From Desulfarculus baarsii DSM 2075 (GTDB lineage: Bacteria; Desulfobacterota; Desulfarculia; Desulfarculales; Desulfarculaceae): a stretch of DNA of 64,000 nt. Shown one piece after another: positions 8,157-16,616 of this stretch; within the stretch, counting starts at the first letter, position 1; the number at the start of each line of letters is the position of its first letter. The stretch is taken from assembly GCF_000143965.1 (NCBI RefSeq), contig NC_014365.1, forward strand, positions 2,569,501 through 2,633,500. The letters are read 5' to 3'. Made by a program: the position numbers and the translations under genes. The notes under the pieces were generated by a model, which was not told the DNA's origin, did not search any database, and saw nothing but the letters and a program-made list of their open reading frames with translations.

Positions 8157-8840
8157 ATGACCAAGACAACCCTGACCATCGCCGCCGTCGCCATGGCCCT
8201 TTGCCTGGCCGGCTGCGCCTCCAGCCCGGGCCAGTTCCAGCCCAGCCTGCCGGCCGCGCCCAAGCCGACGATCGACATCACCCACCCCAAGCCCACGGCC
8301 GGGTCGTTGTTCGTGGCCACCCGTAGCGACATGTTCACCGACCTGCGGGCGCGCAACGTCGGCGACATCATCGTGGTGGAGATCGTGGAAAACTCCAAGG
8401 CCGCCAAGAAGAACGACACCAAGGCCGAGCGCAAGAGCGACTACGACATCGGCGTCAGCAGCTTCATGGGCTACGAGCAGGATCTGCCCGGCTCCGACCC
8501 CAGCAAGCTGATCGGGGCCAACTTCAACAGCAAGAGCGACGCCAAGGCCCAACTGACCAAGGAAGACACCATGACCTCTTCCATCGGCTGCACGGTGGTG
8601 GAGGTGCTCAACAACGGCAACATGATCGTCAAGGGCTCGCGCGAGCTGCAAGTCAACGGCGAGACGCAGTATATCGTCTTGCAGGGCACCGTGCGGCCCC
8701 AGGACGTGACCAGCGAAAACACCGTCTACTCGACCCAACTGGCCGACGCGACCATCCACTACACCGGCCGCGGCGTGCTCACCGACAAGCAGACGCCCGG
8801 CTGGCTGGCCCGGCTGTTGGATCAGGTCTGGCCGTTCTAG
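8157..8840 (+). CDS. flgH: FlgH, flagellar L-ring lipoprotein
   Basis: FlgH forms the outer-membrane L-ring. The 227-aa precursor has a lipoprotein signal with the lipobox LAGC, the lipidated Cys being residue 20. The mature part has the family motifs LFVATRSDMFTDLRARNVGDI near the start and LQVNGETQYIVLQGTVRPQDV in the middle, then YTGRGVL near the end. ATG 8157 is chosen because AAGGAGG lies 8 bases upstream and the signal peptide starts there; an in-frame TTG at 8139 overlaps flgA. Confidence 0.95.
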   Translation: MTKTTLTIAAVAMALCLAGCASSPGQFQPSLPAAPKPTIDITHPKPTAGSLFVATRSDMFTDLRARNVGDIIVVEIVENSKAAKKNDTKAERKSDYDIGVSSFMGYEQDLPGSDPSKLIGANFNSKSDAKAQLTKEDTMTSSIGCTVVEVLNNGNMIVKGSRELQVNGETQYIVLQGTVRPQDVTSENTVYSTQLADATIHYTGRGVLTDKQTPGWLARLLDQVWPF

Positions 8841-8853
8841 GGGAGGCATGGAC

Positions 8854-9960
8854 ATGACGCGGCGCGCATCGATCATCGCGACCCTGGCCCTGGTGGCCGT
8901 CATCGTCGCCGCCGGCGCGGCCCAGGCCGCCCGGCTCAAGGACATGGCCAGCATCCACGGCGTGCGCGGCAACCAGCTCATCGGCTATGGCTTGGTGATG
9001 GGCTTGAACGGCACCGGCGACAAGGCCGCCACAACCTTCACCGTCCAGGGCCTGTCCAACATGCTAAACCGCATGGGCGTCAAGGTCAGCCCCGACAACG
9101 TCAAGGTCAAGAACGTGGCCGCGGTGATGGTCACCGCCGAGTTGCCGGCCTTCGCCAGGGCCGGCAGCCGCATCGACGTGACCCTCAGCTCCATTGGCGA
9201 CTCGGACAGCCTGGCCGGCGGCACCCTGGTCATGACGCCACTGCGCGCCGTCGACGGCAACATCTACGCCGTGGCCCAGGGCCCGGTGAGCGTGGGCGGT
9301 TTCACCGCCGGCGGCCAGGCCGCCACCGTCTCCAAGAACCACCCCACCGTGGGCCGCATCCCCAGCGGCGCGGTGATCGAGCGCGAGCTGACCGAACGCT
9401 TCGGCGAAAACCCGCGCATCAGCATCAATCTGCGCGTGCCCGACTTCACCGTGGCCGCGCGGGTGGCCCAGAGCATCCAGAGCGAGATCCCCACCCTGGC
9501 CCCCCGCGCCGTGGACCCCTCGACCATCGAGATCACCCTGCCCGCCAGCGGCCTGGAGAACGTGGCCCTGATGGCTCGGCTGGAAAACCTGGAGATCGAG
9601 CCCGACATGTCCTCCAAGGTGGTGGTCGACGAGCGCACCGGCACGGTGGTCATGGGCGAAGGCGTGCGCATCAGCACGGTGGCCGTGGCCTCGGGGGCGC
9701 TGAGCATCAGCGTCACCGAGTCGGCCGACGTCAGTCAGGCCCTGCCCTTCGCCCCCGGCGGCGAGACCGTGGTCGTTCCCAGCACCGATGTGACCGTGGG
9801 CGAGCAAAAGGCGCCCTTGGCCGTGGTGCGCAGCGGCGTTTCCATCGGCCAGGTGGTCAGCGCCCTCAACGCCCTGGGGGCCACCCCCCGCGACCTGATC
9901 GTCATCTTGCAGGCCATCGAGGCCGCCGGCGCCTTGCAGGCCAAGCTGGAGATCATCTAG
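8854..9960 (+). CDS. flgI: FlgI, flagellar P-ring protein
   Basis: FlgI forms the periplasmic P-ring. The 368-aa precursor has a signal peptide ending at AAQAA, then RLKDMASIHGVRGNQLIGYG with LVMGLNGTGDK after it, the invariant start of the mature protein. Later motifs include NVAAVMVTAELPAFARAG and VVVDERTGTVVMGEGVRIS. ATG 8854 has GGGAGG 7 bases upstream; ATG 8848 would leave a single base between ribosome site and start. The gap to flgJ is 2 bases. Confidence 0.96.
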   Translation: MTRRASIIATLALVAVIVAAGAAQAARLKDMASIHGVRGNQLIGYGLVMGLNGTGDKAATTFTVQGLSNMLNRMGVKVSPDNVKVKNVAAVMVTAELPAFARAGSRIDVTLSSIGDSDSLAGGTLVMTPLRAVDGNIYAVAQGPVSVGGFTAGGQAATVSKNHPTVGRIPSGAVIERELTERFGENPRISINLRVPDFTVAARVAQSIQSEIPTLAPRAVDPSTIEITLPASGLENVALMARLENLEIEPDMSSKVVVDERTGTVVMGEGVRISTVAVASGALSISVTESADVSQALPFAPGGETVVVPSTDVTVGEQKAPLAVVRSGVSIGQVVSALNALGATPRDLIVILQAIEAAGALQAKLEII

Positions 9961-9962
9961 CC

Positions 9963-10760
9963 ATGAGTTTCGGCAGCCAGCTCATACCCGCCAGCTACTC
10001 GGCCGGCCTGGACAAGGGCCTGGGCAAGGAAGAACTGGAAAAGGCCAAGCTGAGCCAGGCCTGCAAGATGTTCGAGGCCTATTTCCTCAAGCAGATGATG
10101 TCGGCCATGCGCCAGACCCTGGAAGGCGACACCCTGCTGGGCGGCGGCAACGCCGAGAAGATCTTCACCGACATGCTCGACCAGGCCTACGCTGACGAGG
10201 CGGTGGCCGGCGACAGCGGCGTGGGCCTGGCCGCCATGCTCGAAAAGCAACTGGGCCGCAGCCTTTTGCCCCACGCCGGCAGCGCCAAGCAGATGCCCGG
10301 CCTGGCCAGCGCCGGCCGCCAGGCCCTGGCCGCCGGGGCGCAAAGCGGCCAGATCGAATTGGACGCGCCGTTGCAGGGGGCCATCACCAGCACCTTCGGA
10401 ACCCGCATCCACCCCATCAGCGGCCAGGAGCAGGAGCACACCGGCCTGGACCTGGCCGCGCCGGAGGGCTCGGATATCCAGACCGCCGCCGCCGGTGAGG
10501 TCATCTTCGCCGGCGAAAACGGCGGCTATGGCAATTTGGTCATCGTCCGCCACGTCGACGGCCGCCAGACCTACTACGCCCACTGCCAGGACATCCTGGT
10601 GGCCGAGGGTCAACAGGTCAGCCGCGGCCAAGTCATCGCCACCGTGGGCAGCACGGGCACGTCCACCGGGCCCCATTTGCACTTCGAGGTGCGCAACAGC
10701 GTCGGTCAACCCCAAGACCCCCTGCCCACCATCAGGGCCGGCCTGAATACCACCGCTTAA
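9963..10760 (+). CDS. flgJ: FlgJ-type rod-binding domain fused to an M23 peptidase
   Basis: The protein is 265 aa. Residues about 25-90 form the rod-binding domain of FlgJ (FEAYFLKQMMSAMRQTL, then IFTDMLDQAYADEAV). In enterobacterial FlgJ the second domain is a glucosaminidase; here residues about 135-255 form an M23 metallopeptidase with the zinc ligands HTGLD and HLHFE and the GYGNLVIVRH core. The M23 residues look intact, so it is probably an active endopeptidase that opens peptidoglycan for the growing rod. There is no Sec signal peptide, as expected for a protein exported by the flagellar machine. Confidence 0.88.
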   Translation: MSFGSQLIPASYSAGLDKGLGKEELEKAKLSQACKMFEAYFLKQMMSAMRQTLEGDTLLGGGNAEKIFTDMLDQAYADEAVAGDSGVGLAAMLEKQLGRSLLPHAGSAKQMPGLASAGRQALAAGAQSGQIELDAPLQGAITSTFGTRIHPISGQEQEHTGLDLAAPEGSDIQTAAAGEVIFAGENGGYGNLVIVRHVDGRQTYYAHCQDILVAEGQQVSRGQVIATVGSTGTSTGPHLHFEVRNSVGQPQDPLPTIRAGLNTTA

Positions 10761-10770
10761 GGAGAGCCCC

Positions 10771-11259
10771 ATGCAGCAGGCCATGGAAATGATCGCCCAG
10801 GAGCTGGAAAACGAGATCCAGTGCTACCGCGAACTGCTGGAAGTGGTCTCCACCGAGCGAGACATCCTGCTCAGCGGCGACCACAAGCGGCTGGCCGAAA
10901 CCACCGAACAGAAAATCGGCCTGGGCAGTCGCCTGGCCAGGGCCCAGGAAAGCCGCCGCCAAGCCATGCAGGCCCTCGTGCCGCCGCAGGAAGGGCGCGA
11001 GGCGCGGTTGGGCGACCTGACCCCGCTCTTGCCCGTCGACCGCCGCGGTGAGTTCAAGGCCGCCGTGCGCGAGGCCGGCCTGCTGGCCCAGCGCCTTTCG
11101 CACATGAGCCAGGCCAACCGTTCGTTTTTGGAAGAAGCCCTCGACACGGTTGACAACCTCCTGGCCATCATCACCGGGCGCAAGCAGGGGGCGACCTACG
11201 GGGCCAACGGCCAGACCCGCCCCGCCCAGGGCCGCTCCATCATGGCCCGGGAGGCCTGA
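10771..11259 (+). CDS. flgN: FlgN-like hook-filament junction chaperone
   Basis: This 162-aa, mostly helical protein has the FlgN layout: an N-terminal heptad-rich helix (LENEIQCYRELLEVVSTERD), a central segment, and a second long helix (RLSHMSQANRSFLEEALDTV, then DNLLAIITG). FlgN binds FlgK and FlgL before export. It sits directly before flgK, with AGGAG upstream, 10 bases after flgJ. The family is poorly conserved in sequence, so position adds much of the weight. Confidence 0.85.
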   Translation: MQQAMEMIAQELENEIQCYRELLEVVSTERDILLSGDHKRLAETTEQKIGLGSRLARAQESRRQAMQALVPPQEGREARLGDLTPLLPVDRRGEFKAAVREAGLLAQRLSHMSQANRSFLEEALDTVDNLLAIITGRKQGATYGANGQTRPAQGRSIMAREA

Positions 11260-11260
11260 G

Positions 11261-12985
11261 ATGCCCGGCATCTACAGCATGATGGACATCTCGCGCTGGG
11301 CGCTCAACGCCAGCGTGGATCAACTCGACGTGGTCTCGCACAACGTGGCCAACGTCAACACGCCGGGCTATTCCCGCCAAGTGGCGGTGCTGGCCACGCG
11401 CAACCCGCAGTATTCGTCCAAGGGCTATTTCGGCAATGGCGTCCAGACCACCACCGTCATGCAATACGTCGACAAGCTTCTGCTGGGCCGCCTGACCGCC
11501 AACACATCGGACACCTCGTACTATTCGGCCAAGCTCAGCCAGCTGACCCGCCTGGAGGCCCTGGCCAACGAAGCCAGCGACACCGGCCTGGGCGCGCAGA
11601 TCACCAGCCTTTTCAACGCCTGGCAAGACCTGAGCAACAACCCCGAATCGTCGGCCGTGCGGGCCTCGCTGCAAGAAACCGCCAGCAACATGGCCCAGCG
11701 TTTTCAGTCCGTCGCCAACGACATGCTCTCCGTCCAGCGTGACATCGACGGCTACCTCAAGGACGCCGTCAGCCAAGCCAACCTGATCTGCCGGACCATC
11801 GCCGACCTCAACCTGAAGATTCAGCAGTCGGAGGTTTCGGGGCATTCGGCCAACGACTACCGCGACGAGCGTCAGCGCCAACTCAACGAGTTGGCCGGCT
11901 TGATGAACATAAGCTGGTACGAGGACAGCACCGGCGCGGTCAACGTCCAGACATCCAGCGGCAAGAGCCTGGTGCAGGTCAACTACCCCGGCGACAACGA
12001 CCCCGATCCCCTGGCCTTCGAGGAAAGGCTCGGCGACGGCTACGAGCACAACCAGCTCGTCTGGACCAGTGGCGGCCTGGTCATGGATTACACCGAGATC
12101 ACCGGCGGCAGCATCGGCGCCTGGCTGGACGTGCGCGACAACCAGATCGAAGACATGCTCGACTACATGAACGATCTGGCCAAGACGATCATCTTCGACG
12201 TCAACAAGCTTCACGCCTCGGGCGCGGGCCTCAGCGCCATGACCAGCGTCACCGGCGCCTATCAGGCCCAGAGCGCCAGCGCCGCCCTCAACAGCGCCGA
12301 CAACCTGGCCTATGGCGACGAAATCGTGGCCGGTTCGTTCGATATCTGGGTCTATCAGGGCGGCACCAGGATCAAGACGACCATCGACGTCAAGCCCACC
12401 GATTCGCTCGACGACATCGCCGCGGCCATCAACGGCGTCACCGGCCTCAACGCCTCGGTCAGTTCGCTCAACACCCTGACCATCCACGCCGACGAAGGCG
12501 CCGAGTTCACTTTCGCCAACGACACCAGCAATGTCCTGGCCGCCCTGGGCGTCAACACCTTCTTCGACGGCTCCACCGCCACCAGCATCAGCATCAACGA
12601 GACCATCGCCAACGACGTGGGCCGCATCTGCGCCGGTCGCATCGGCGACGACGGCGAGCTTTCCAAGGGCGACAACACCGCCGCCCTGGATATCGCCGAC
12701 TTGAAGGACTCGGACTCCATGCTCGGCGATACGGTGACCTACAACGAATCGTTGATCTCCTGGGCCGCGTCCCTGGGCACCACCATCTCCAACGCCACCG
12801 ACAGCTACTCCTTCGCCACTGAAACCACCAGTAGCCTGGAAAACCTGCGCGACTCCATGAGCGGCGTGAGCTTGGACGAGGAAATGGTGCGCATGATCCA
12901 GTTCCAGCGGTCGTACCAGATGGCCGCCCAGATGATCCAGGTCAGCGACGAGCTATTGCAAACCCTCATCGGCATTGTGAAATAG
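11261..12985 (+). CDS. flgK: FlgK, hook-filament junction protein 1
   Basis: This 574-aa protein begins MPGIYSMMDISRWALNAS with HNVANVNTPGYSRQ at about residues 27-40 and ends with GVSLDEEMVRMIQFQRSYQ, both hallmarks of FlgK. The middle carries a variable domain. ATG 11261 is chosen because GGGAGG lies 6 bases upstream and the family start is reached there. FlgK is the first junction layer between hook and filament. Confidence 0.95.
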   Translation: MPGIYSMMDISRWALNASVDQLDVVSHNVANVNTPGYSRQVAVLATRNPQYSSKGYFGNGVQTTTVMQYVDKLLLGRLTANTSDTSYYSAKLSQLTRLEALANEASDTGLGAQITSLFNAWQDLSNNPESSAVRASLQETASNMAQRFQSVANDMLSVQRDIDGYLKDAVSQANLICRTIADLNLKIQQSEVSGHSANDYRDERQRQLNELAGLMNISWYEDSTGAVNVQTSSGKSLVQVNYPGDNDPDPLAFEERLGDGYEHNQLVWTSGGLVMDYTEITGGSIGAWLDVRDNQIEDMLDYMNDLAKTIIFDVNKLHASGAGLSAMTSVTGAYQAQSASAALNSADNLAYGDEIVAGSFDIWVYQGGTRIKTTIDVKPTDSLDDIAAAINGVTGLNASVSSLNTLTIHADEGAEFTFANDTSNVLAALGVNTFFDGSTATSISINETIANDVGRICAGRIGDDGELSKGDNTAALDIADLKDSDSMLGDTVTYNESLISWAASLGTTISNATDSYSFATETTSSLENLRDSMSGVSLDEEMVRMIQFQRSYQMAAQMIQVSDELLQTLIGIVK

Positions 12986-12992
12986 GTGGGCC

Positions 12993-14813
12993 ATGCGCGT
13001 TAGCCAGATGACATTTTATCGCACAAGCTCCGCCCAGCTCATGCGCATCCAGACCGAGCTGAGCAGGCTGAACAATCAGGCGGCCACCGGCGACATCATC
13101 AGCAAGCCCAGCGACGCGCCGGTTTCGTCGATCACCGTGCAAAGCGCCACGGTGCAGTTGCAAGAGCTGGATCAATACGCCATCGACCTGGAGCACGCCA
13201 AGAGCTGGCTCAGCCAGGCCACCAGCGACTTCAGCCAACTCGATTCGCTGATCCAGCAGGCCCTGACCCTGGCCGAACAGATGTCCACCGGCACCATGGA
13301 CTCCAGCAATCGCCAGGTCGCCGCCGAAAAGGTGCAGGGGCTGATCGGCGACATCATCCTGATCTGCAACAACGAGATTTCCGGATCGCACATCTACGCC
13401 GGCACGCGCACCGACCAGTCGGCCGTCAGCAGCAGCCTCAAGGTCGACGATATCGCTACGCCCGCCAGCGGCAACACCGGCACGGGCAACATCTACGCCT
13501 TTGGCGATTACAGCGGCCTGATGAGCCGCGACATCACCATCACCGCCGACGCCACCGTGGCCAACCGCTTCCAGGTCAGCTACGTGGACGATTTCGGCCG
13601 CCAGCGCACCAACACCGTTGACCTGGCCGGCGAGGGCGTGGGCAACGCCGTGGAGATCTGCGATGGCGTGATGATCTACATCGACAGCGGTTCGTTCACC
13701 CCCGGCGAAAGCTACACCCTCGGCGTGGGCCGCCAGCAGGGCAACACATCGGATCTGCTGGTCAACCTCTCCACCGACAACCGCATGGACTACAACTACA
13801 CCGTCGACCAGTTCCTGGGAGCCGAGGGTAACTCCGGCGACGGCTGGACCAACCTGCTCGATATCCTCAGCCAGTGGTCCTACTATCTGGAGCGTGACGG
13901 CCAGGATCATGATTATTACGAGGCCATGCCCGGCGTGGGCAACGATCCCACCAACTCGGGCGCGTTTCAGGTCTCGGGCGATTGGGACACCCTGTCCGCC
14001 CGGCAATACGAGTTCAACGTCGGCGGGCCCATCACCAGCGACGCCGACGCCGCCGATCGGGCTCACTTCAGCAATTTCACCATCGACGCCAGTTGGGGCG
14101 GCGGCGTGCCCAGCGCCGACAACCCCATGATCGTCAATTACGAATACGACGGGGCTTACGGCGGCATGCCCGCCGGGACATATCAGGTGACGATCACCGA
14201 CGTGGGCGACGACGCCAGCTTCGCCCTGGTCGAGGGCGGCGTGGAGATCAGCCTGGCCGACTGCGCTTACGAAAACACCGGCCAGACCTGGCAGATAACC
14301 TCGTCGTTCCAGGATGGCCAGACGCCCAGCCCCAGCAATCCAATGGAAGTTACCTACACCTACCTGGACGACTCGGGCGTGCGGCGCATGGGCACGTTGA
14401 CCTTCGACGGCACGGGCTCCACCAACGCGGCCAACCTGGAGCCGTCCGGTTCGGGCGTCAGCCTGACCCTGAGCGAAGACGGCGCCTTCGCCCTGGGCGA
14501 CCGCTTTGACCTGACTTTGGAGCAATACAACCAGGGCCAGACCAAAAGTCAGGAGATGTTGGAAACACTGAAGACCTCGCTGACAACCGTGCTACAATGC
14601 GAGGCCGACGCCGGGGCCAAGCTCAACCGCCTGGAGGTGCGCTACAGTTTCTTCGAGGAAGACGTCCTGCGTCTCGACGACCGCTTGCAGGCCCTGAACG
14701 GCGTGGACATCGCCACGGTCACCGCCGAATGGCAGTTGCAAAAGATCATGTACCAAGCCGCGTTAAAGGCCACGGCCATGGTTTCCAGCACCAGCTTGGC
14801 CGACTATATCTGA
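12993..14813 (+). CDS. flgL: FlgL, hook-filament junction protein 2 (enlarged)
   Basis: The N-terminal flagellin-like helix (MRVSQMTFYRTSSAQLMRIQ, then LSRLNNQAATGDIISKPSDA) and the C-terminal helix (YQAALKATAMVSSTSLADYI) identify FlgL. At 606 aa it is about twice the size of enterobacterial FlgL (about 317 aa). The extra length is a central insert of about residues 150-520, rich in Gly, Asp, Thr and aromatic residues in beta-like patterns. The insert probably forms a surface domain. It is 7 bases from flgK. Confidence 0.93.
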   Translation: MRVSQMTFYRTSSAQLMRIQTELSRLNNQAATGDIISKPSDAPVSSITVQSATVQLQELDQYAIDLEHAKSWLSQATSDFSQLDSLIQQALTLAEQMSTGTMDSSNRQVAAEKVQGLIGDIILICNNEISGSHIYAGTRTDQSAVSSSLKVDDIATPASGNTGTGNIYAFGDYSGLMSRDITITADATVANRFQVSYVDDFGRQRTNTVDLAGEGVGNAVEICDGVMIYIDSGSFTPGESYTLGVGRQQGNTSDLLVNLSTDNRMDYNYTVDQFLGAEGNSGDGWTNLLDILSQWSYYLERDGQDHDYYEAMPGVGNDPTNSGAFQVSGDWDTLSARQYEFNVGGPITSDADAADRAHFSNFTIDASWGGGVPSADNPMIVNYEYDGAYGGMPAGTYQVTITDVGDDASFALVEGGVEISLADCAYENTGQTWQITSSFQDGQTPSPSNPMEVTYTYLDDSGVRRMGTLTFDGTGSTNAANLEPSGSGVSLTLSEDGAFALGDRFDLTLEQYNQGQTKSQEMLETLKTSLTTVLQCEADAGAKLNRLEVRYSFFEEDVLRLDDRLQALNGVDIATVTAEWQLQKIMYQAALKATAMVSSTSLADYI

Positions 14814-14871
14814 TTCTCTTCGGCCGGCCGCGCCCGGAGCGGTTTCCGGGCGGCCACAACGAGGTTCGACT

Positions 14872-15114
14872 GTGCTGATCCTGACTCGAAAAGCCGGCCA
14901 GAGCATCGCCATCGGCGACGGCTCGATCACGGTCTGCGTCATGGAGATAAAGGGCCGCCAGGTGCGTCTGGGCATCGAAGCGCCGCCGGACACACCCATC
15001 CATCGACAAGAAATATTCCAAAAAATCGTCGAATCCAACAAGGAATCGGTGGCCGCCGCCGCTCAGGATCTGGACATGCTCAGCGACCTGTTGGGATTGG
15101 AGGACGCCAAATGA
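14872..15114 (+). CDS. csrA: CsrA, carbon storage/translation regulator
   Basis: CsrA binds GGA motifs in mRNA leaders and blocks translation. The 80-aa protein begins with the canonical MLILTRKAGQSIAIGD and has VRLGIEAPPDTPIHRQEIF. It is longer than E. coli CsrA (61 aa). The extra C-terminal tail (about residues 58-80) is typical of CsrA proteins controlled by FliW, which is the next gene. The start is GTG with GAGG 7 bases upstream. Its last codons overlap fliW (ATGA). Confidence 0.96.
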   Translation: MLILTRKAGQSIAIGDGSITVCVMEIKGRQVRLGIEAPPDTPIHRQEIFQKIVESNKESVAAAAQDLDMLSDLLGLEDAK

Positions 15115-15569
15115 GCGAGCAACTCCAAACCCCCACCCTGATCAAGGCGAGCACGGCCCGCTTTGGCGAGATCACCGTCCCGGCCGAGGACGTGCTGCAC
15201 ATGCCGCTGGGCATGATCGGCTTCCCCGGCCTGCAACGCTTCGTGCTGATCAAGCACCGCCAGGATTCGCCGTTTCAGTGGCTGCAAAGCCTGGACGCGC
15301 CGGACGTGGCCTTCGTGGTGGTCAGCCCGTTGCTGTTCGACCCGCAGTACAACCTGCATCTTGGCGATTCGGAGATGCGCCTGCTGAAGATGACCAAGCC
15401 CGAACAGGTCGATATCCTGGTGGTGGTCAACATACCCCACGGCCAGCCGCAAAAGATGACCGGCAACCTGCGCGCGCCGGTGGTGATCAACTCGGAGGCC
15501 AGGCTGGCCGCCCAAATCGTGCTGGAGCACTCCGATTACGATCTGCGCTGCCCACTGAAGCGGCAATAA
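15111..15569 (+). CDS. fliW: FliW, flagellin-binding CsrA antagonist
   Basis: The 152-aa protein shows FliW features: FGEITVPAEDVLHMPLGMIG with FPGLQRFVLI after it, QWLQSLDAPDVAFVVVSP, a central beta segment, and the closing NLRAPVVINSEARLAAQIVL. FliW binds CsrA and is displaced by flagellin, so it couples flagellin level to flagellin translation. It overlaps csrA by 4 bases and closes the flgF operon. Confidence 0.95.
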   Translation: MSEQLQTPTLIKASTARFGEITVPAEDVLHMPLGMIGFPGLQRFVLIKHRQDSPFQWLQSLDAPDVAFVVVSPLLFDPQYNLHLGDSEMRLLKMTKPEQVDILVVVNIPHGQPQKMTGNLRAPVVINSEARLAAQIVLEHSDYDLRCPLKRQ

Positions 15570-15604
15570 GCCAGGATGAACGGCTGATTGTCATTGGTTG
15601 GCGA

Positions 15605-15641
15605 CAAAAGGCGAACGCCGGTCCCCGCGGGCCGGCGTTCG
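15605..15641 (-). terminator. Hairpin terminator at the flgM/fliW convergence
   Basis: A perfect 10-bp stem (CGAACGCCGG at 15612-15621 pairing with CCGGCGTTCG at 15632-15641) lies between the converging fliW and flgM genes. Read on the minus strand it is followed by a short run of four T, so it suits flgM best. No T run follows on the plus strand. Confidence 0.55.
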
Positions 15642-15671
15642 TGTTGGCTGCGGTCGTCGCTCAGGTCGCGA

Positions 15672-15989
15672 TCAAACCAGCTCGCCCAGGAAATCGACGA
15701 TCATGCGATGGGCCACCTGCTCGGCGTTGACCTGATACTCGTTGTTGGCCACCTGGCGCTTGAGTTCCTCGATCTTTTGCCGGCGGACGTCAGGCGCGTT
15801 GACCACCGCCTCGTGGGCCCTGGCCAGTTCCTTGCTGCGATTGGACAGGGCGACCGTGTCTTCGGCCGCCGAGGCGGAGTCGGTCACCGATGCACTGGTG
15901 ACCTTGGCTCCCGACTTGCCGACGCGGGATGAGCCATCCCGGCCTTCAAGGGCCTTGTCCCTTACGCCCAGTGTGTCCTTGATCAACAT
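15672..15989 (-). CDS. flgM: FlgM, anti-sigma-28 factor
   Basis: FlgM binds and inhibits FliA until it is exported through the finished hook. The 105-aa protein has the usual disordered N-terminal half and a conserved C-terminal sigma-binding half: TVALSNRSKELARAHEAV, then VRRQKIEELKRQVANNEYQV and NAEQVAHRMIVDFL. ATG at 15989 has GGAAGG 7 bases upstream; the TTG six codons earlier has no such site. It lies 20 bases after the FlaG-like gene and is probably read from the sigma-28 promoter at 16475-16502, giving negative feedback on FliA. Confidence 0.92.
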   Translation of the reverse strand: MLIKDTLGVRDKALEGRDGSSRVGKSGAKVTSASVTDSASAAEDTVALSNRSKELARAHEAVVNAPDVRRQKIEELKRQVANNEYQVNAEQVAHRMIVDFLGELV

Positions 15990-16009
15990 TTTCGACCTTC
16001 CCGACAAAA

Positions 16010-16450
16010 TTACGAGAGCATGTTCTCGTCGATGACCTCTTGGGTGATGCGATAGAGTCTTTGTTGCAAACCGGCCGATTCCTCGGCTCCCAAGCTGCGC
16101 AACACTTCGCCGCTTTGTTCATCGACCACGTTGAACATCAGTCTGCCAGAGTGCTCGTCTTGGCGGATGGCCAGTTTCTGCCCGTATTCCGTGGAAAGCC
16201 GCGCCAATGCCGCGTCTTCGACTCCGCCCCACGACTCTTTCAACCCGGGCGCCCTGGAACCGATGTTGGCCACGATCTCGGAGGTGATCTTTTCTATCAC
16301 TTGCTTGCGCCGGGCTTCGATGCTCAGGTTCACGCGATCGGCCAAGTTTTCCTCGGCACTGGACCGCGCCCTGGCCAGCCGCTGTCCGCGGCTGAGTTGC
16401 CTGGCGTATGTGCGCAGAATATTCTGCACCTGGTAGGAAGTGATAGTCAT
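16010..16450 (-). CDS. FlaG-like protein co-transcribed with flgM
   Basis: The protein is 146 aa. The N-terminal part (YQVQNILRTYARQLSRGQRL, then VNLSIEARRKQVIEKI) is basic and helical and I do not recognise it as a named domain. The C-terminal part reads EHSGRLMFNVVDEQSGEVLR and then SLGAEES, which follows the FlaG pattern in which a D-TGEVIRQIP-type motif is central. FlaG proteins affect filament length. It is the first gene after a sigma-28 promoter and precedes flgM. The FlaG link is a motif-level inference. Confidence 0.6.
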   Translation of the reverse strand: MTITSYQVQNILRTYARQLSRGQRLARARSSAEENLADRVNLSIEARRKQVIEKITSEIVANIGSRAPGLKESWGGVEDAALARLSTEYGQKLAIRQDEHSGRLMFNVVDEQSGEVLRSLGAEESAGLQQRLYRITQEVIDENMLS

Positions 16451-16474
16451 ACCTTAAAAATCCCTCCATACACC

Positions 16475-16502
16475 ATATCGGCAACGCACAGCTCAAACTT
16501 TA
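16475..16502 (-). promoter_or_regulatory. Sigma-28 promoter for the flaG-like/flgM operon
   Basis: On the minus strand TAAAGTTT (16502-16495) is identical to the sigma-28 -35 consensus, and after 12 bases GCCGATAT (16482-16475) matches GCCGATAA at 7 of 8 positions. The usual spacer is 11. The first gene starts 24 bases beyond. Confidence 0.8.
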
Positions 16503-16550
16503 TCTTTTTTTTAGTGATTAAGCAATGTTTCAATCCCTCCAGGCCGCGTC

Positions 16551-16579
16551 TTGCCGGCCGTCATGGGTTGATATATACT
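16551..16579 (+). promoter_or_regulatory. Possible sigma-70 promoter
   Basis: TTGCCG (16551-16556) and TATACT (16574-16579) are separated by exactly 17 bases and lie 37 bases before the ATG of the next gene. The match is 4/6 and 5/6. It would make this gene one of the few in the flagellar region with a housekeeping-type promoter. Confidence 0.4.
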
Positions 16580-16616
16580 TTAACAAGACACATTAGCGGG
16601 TTACAAGGACGTAGCC

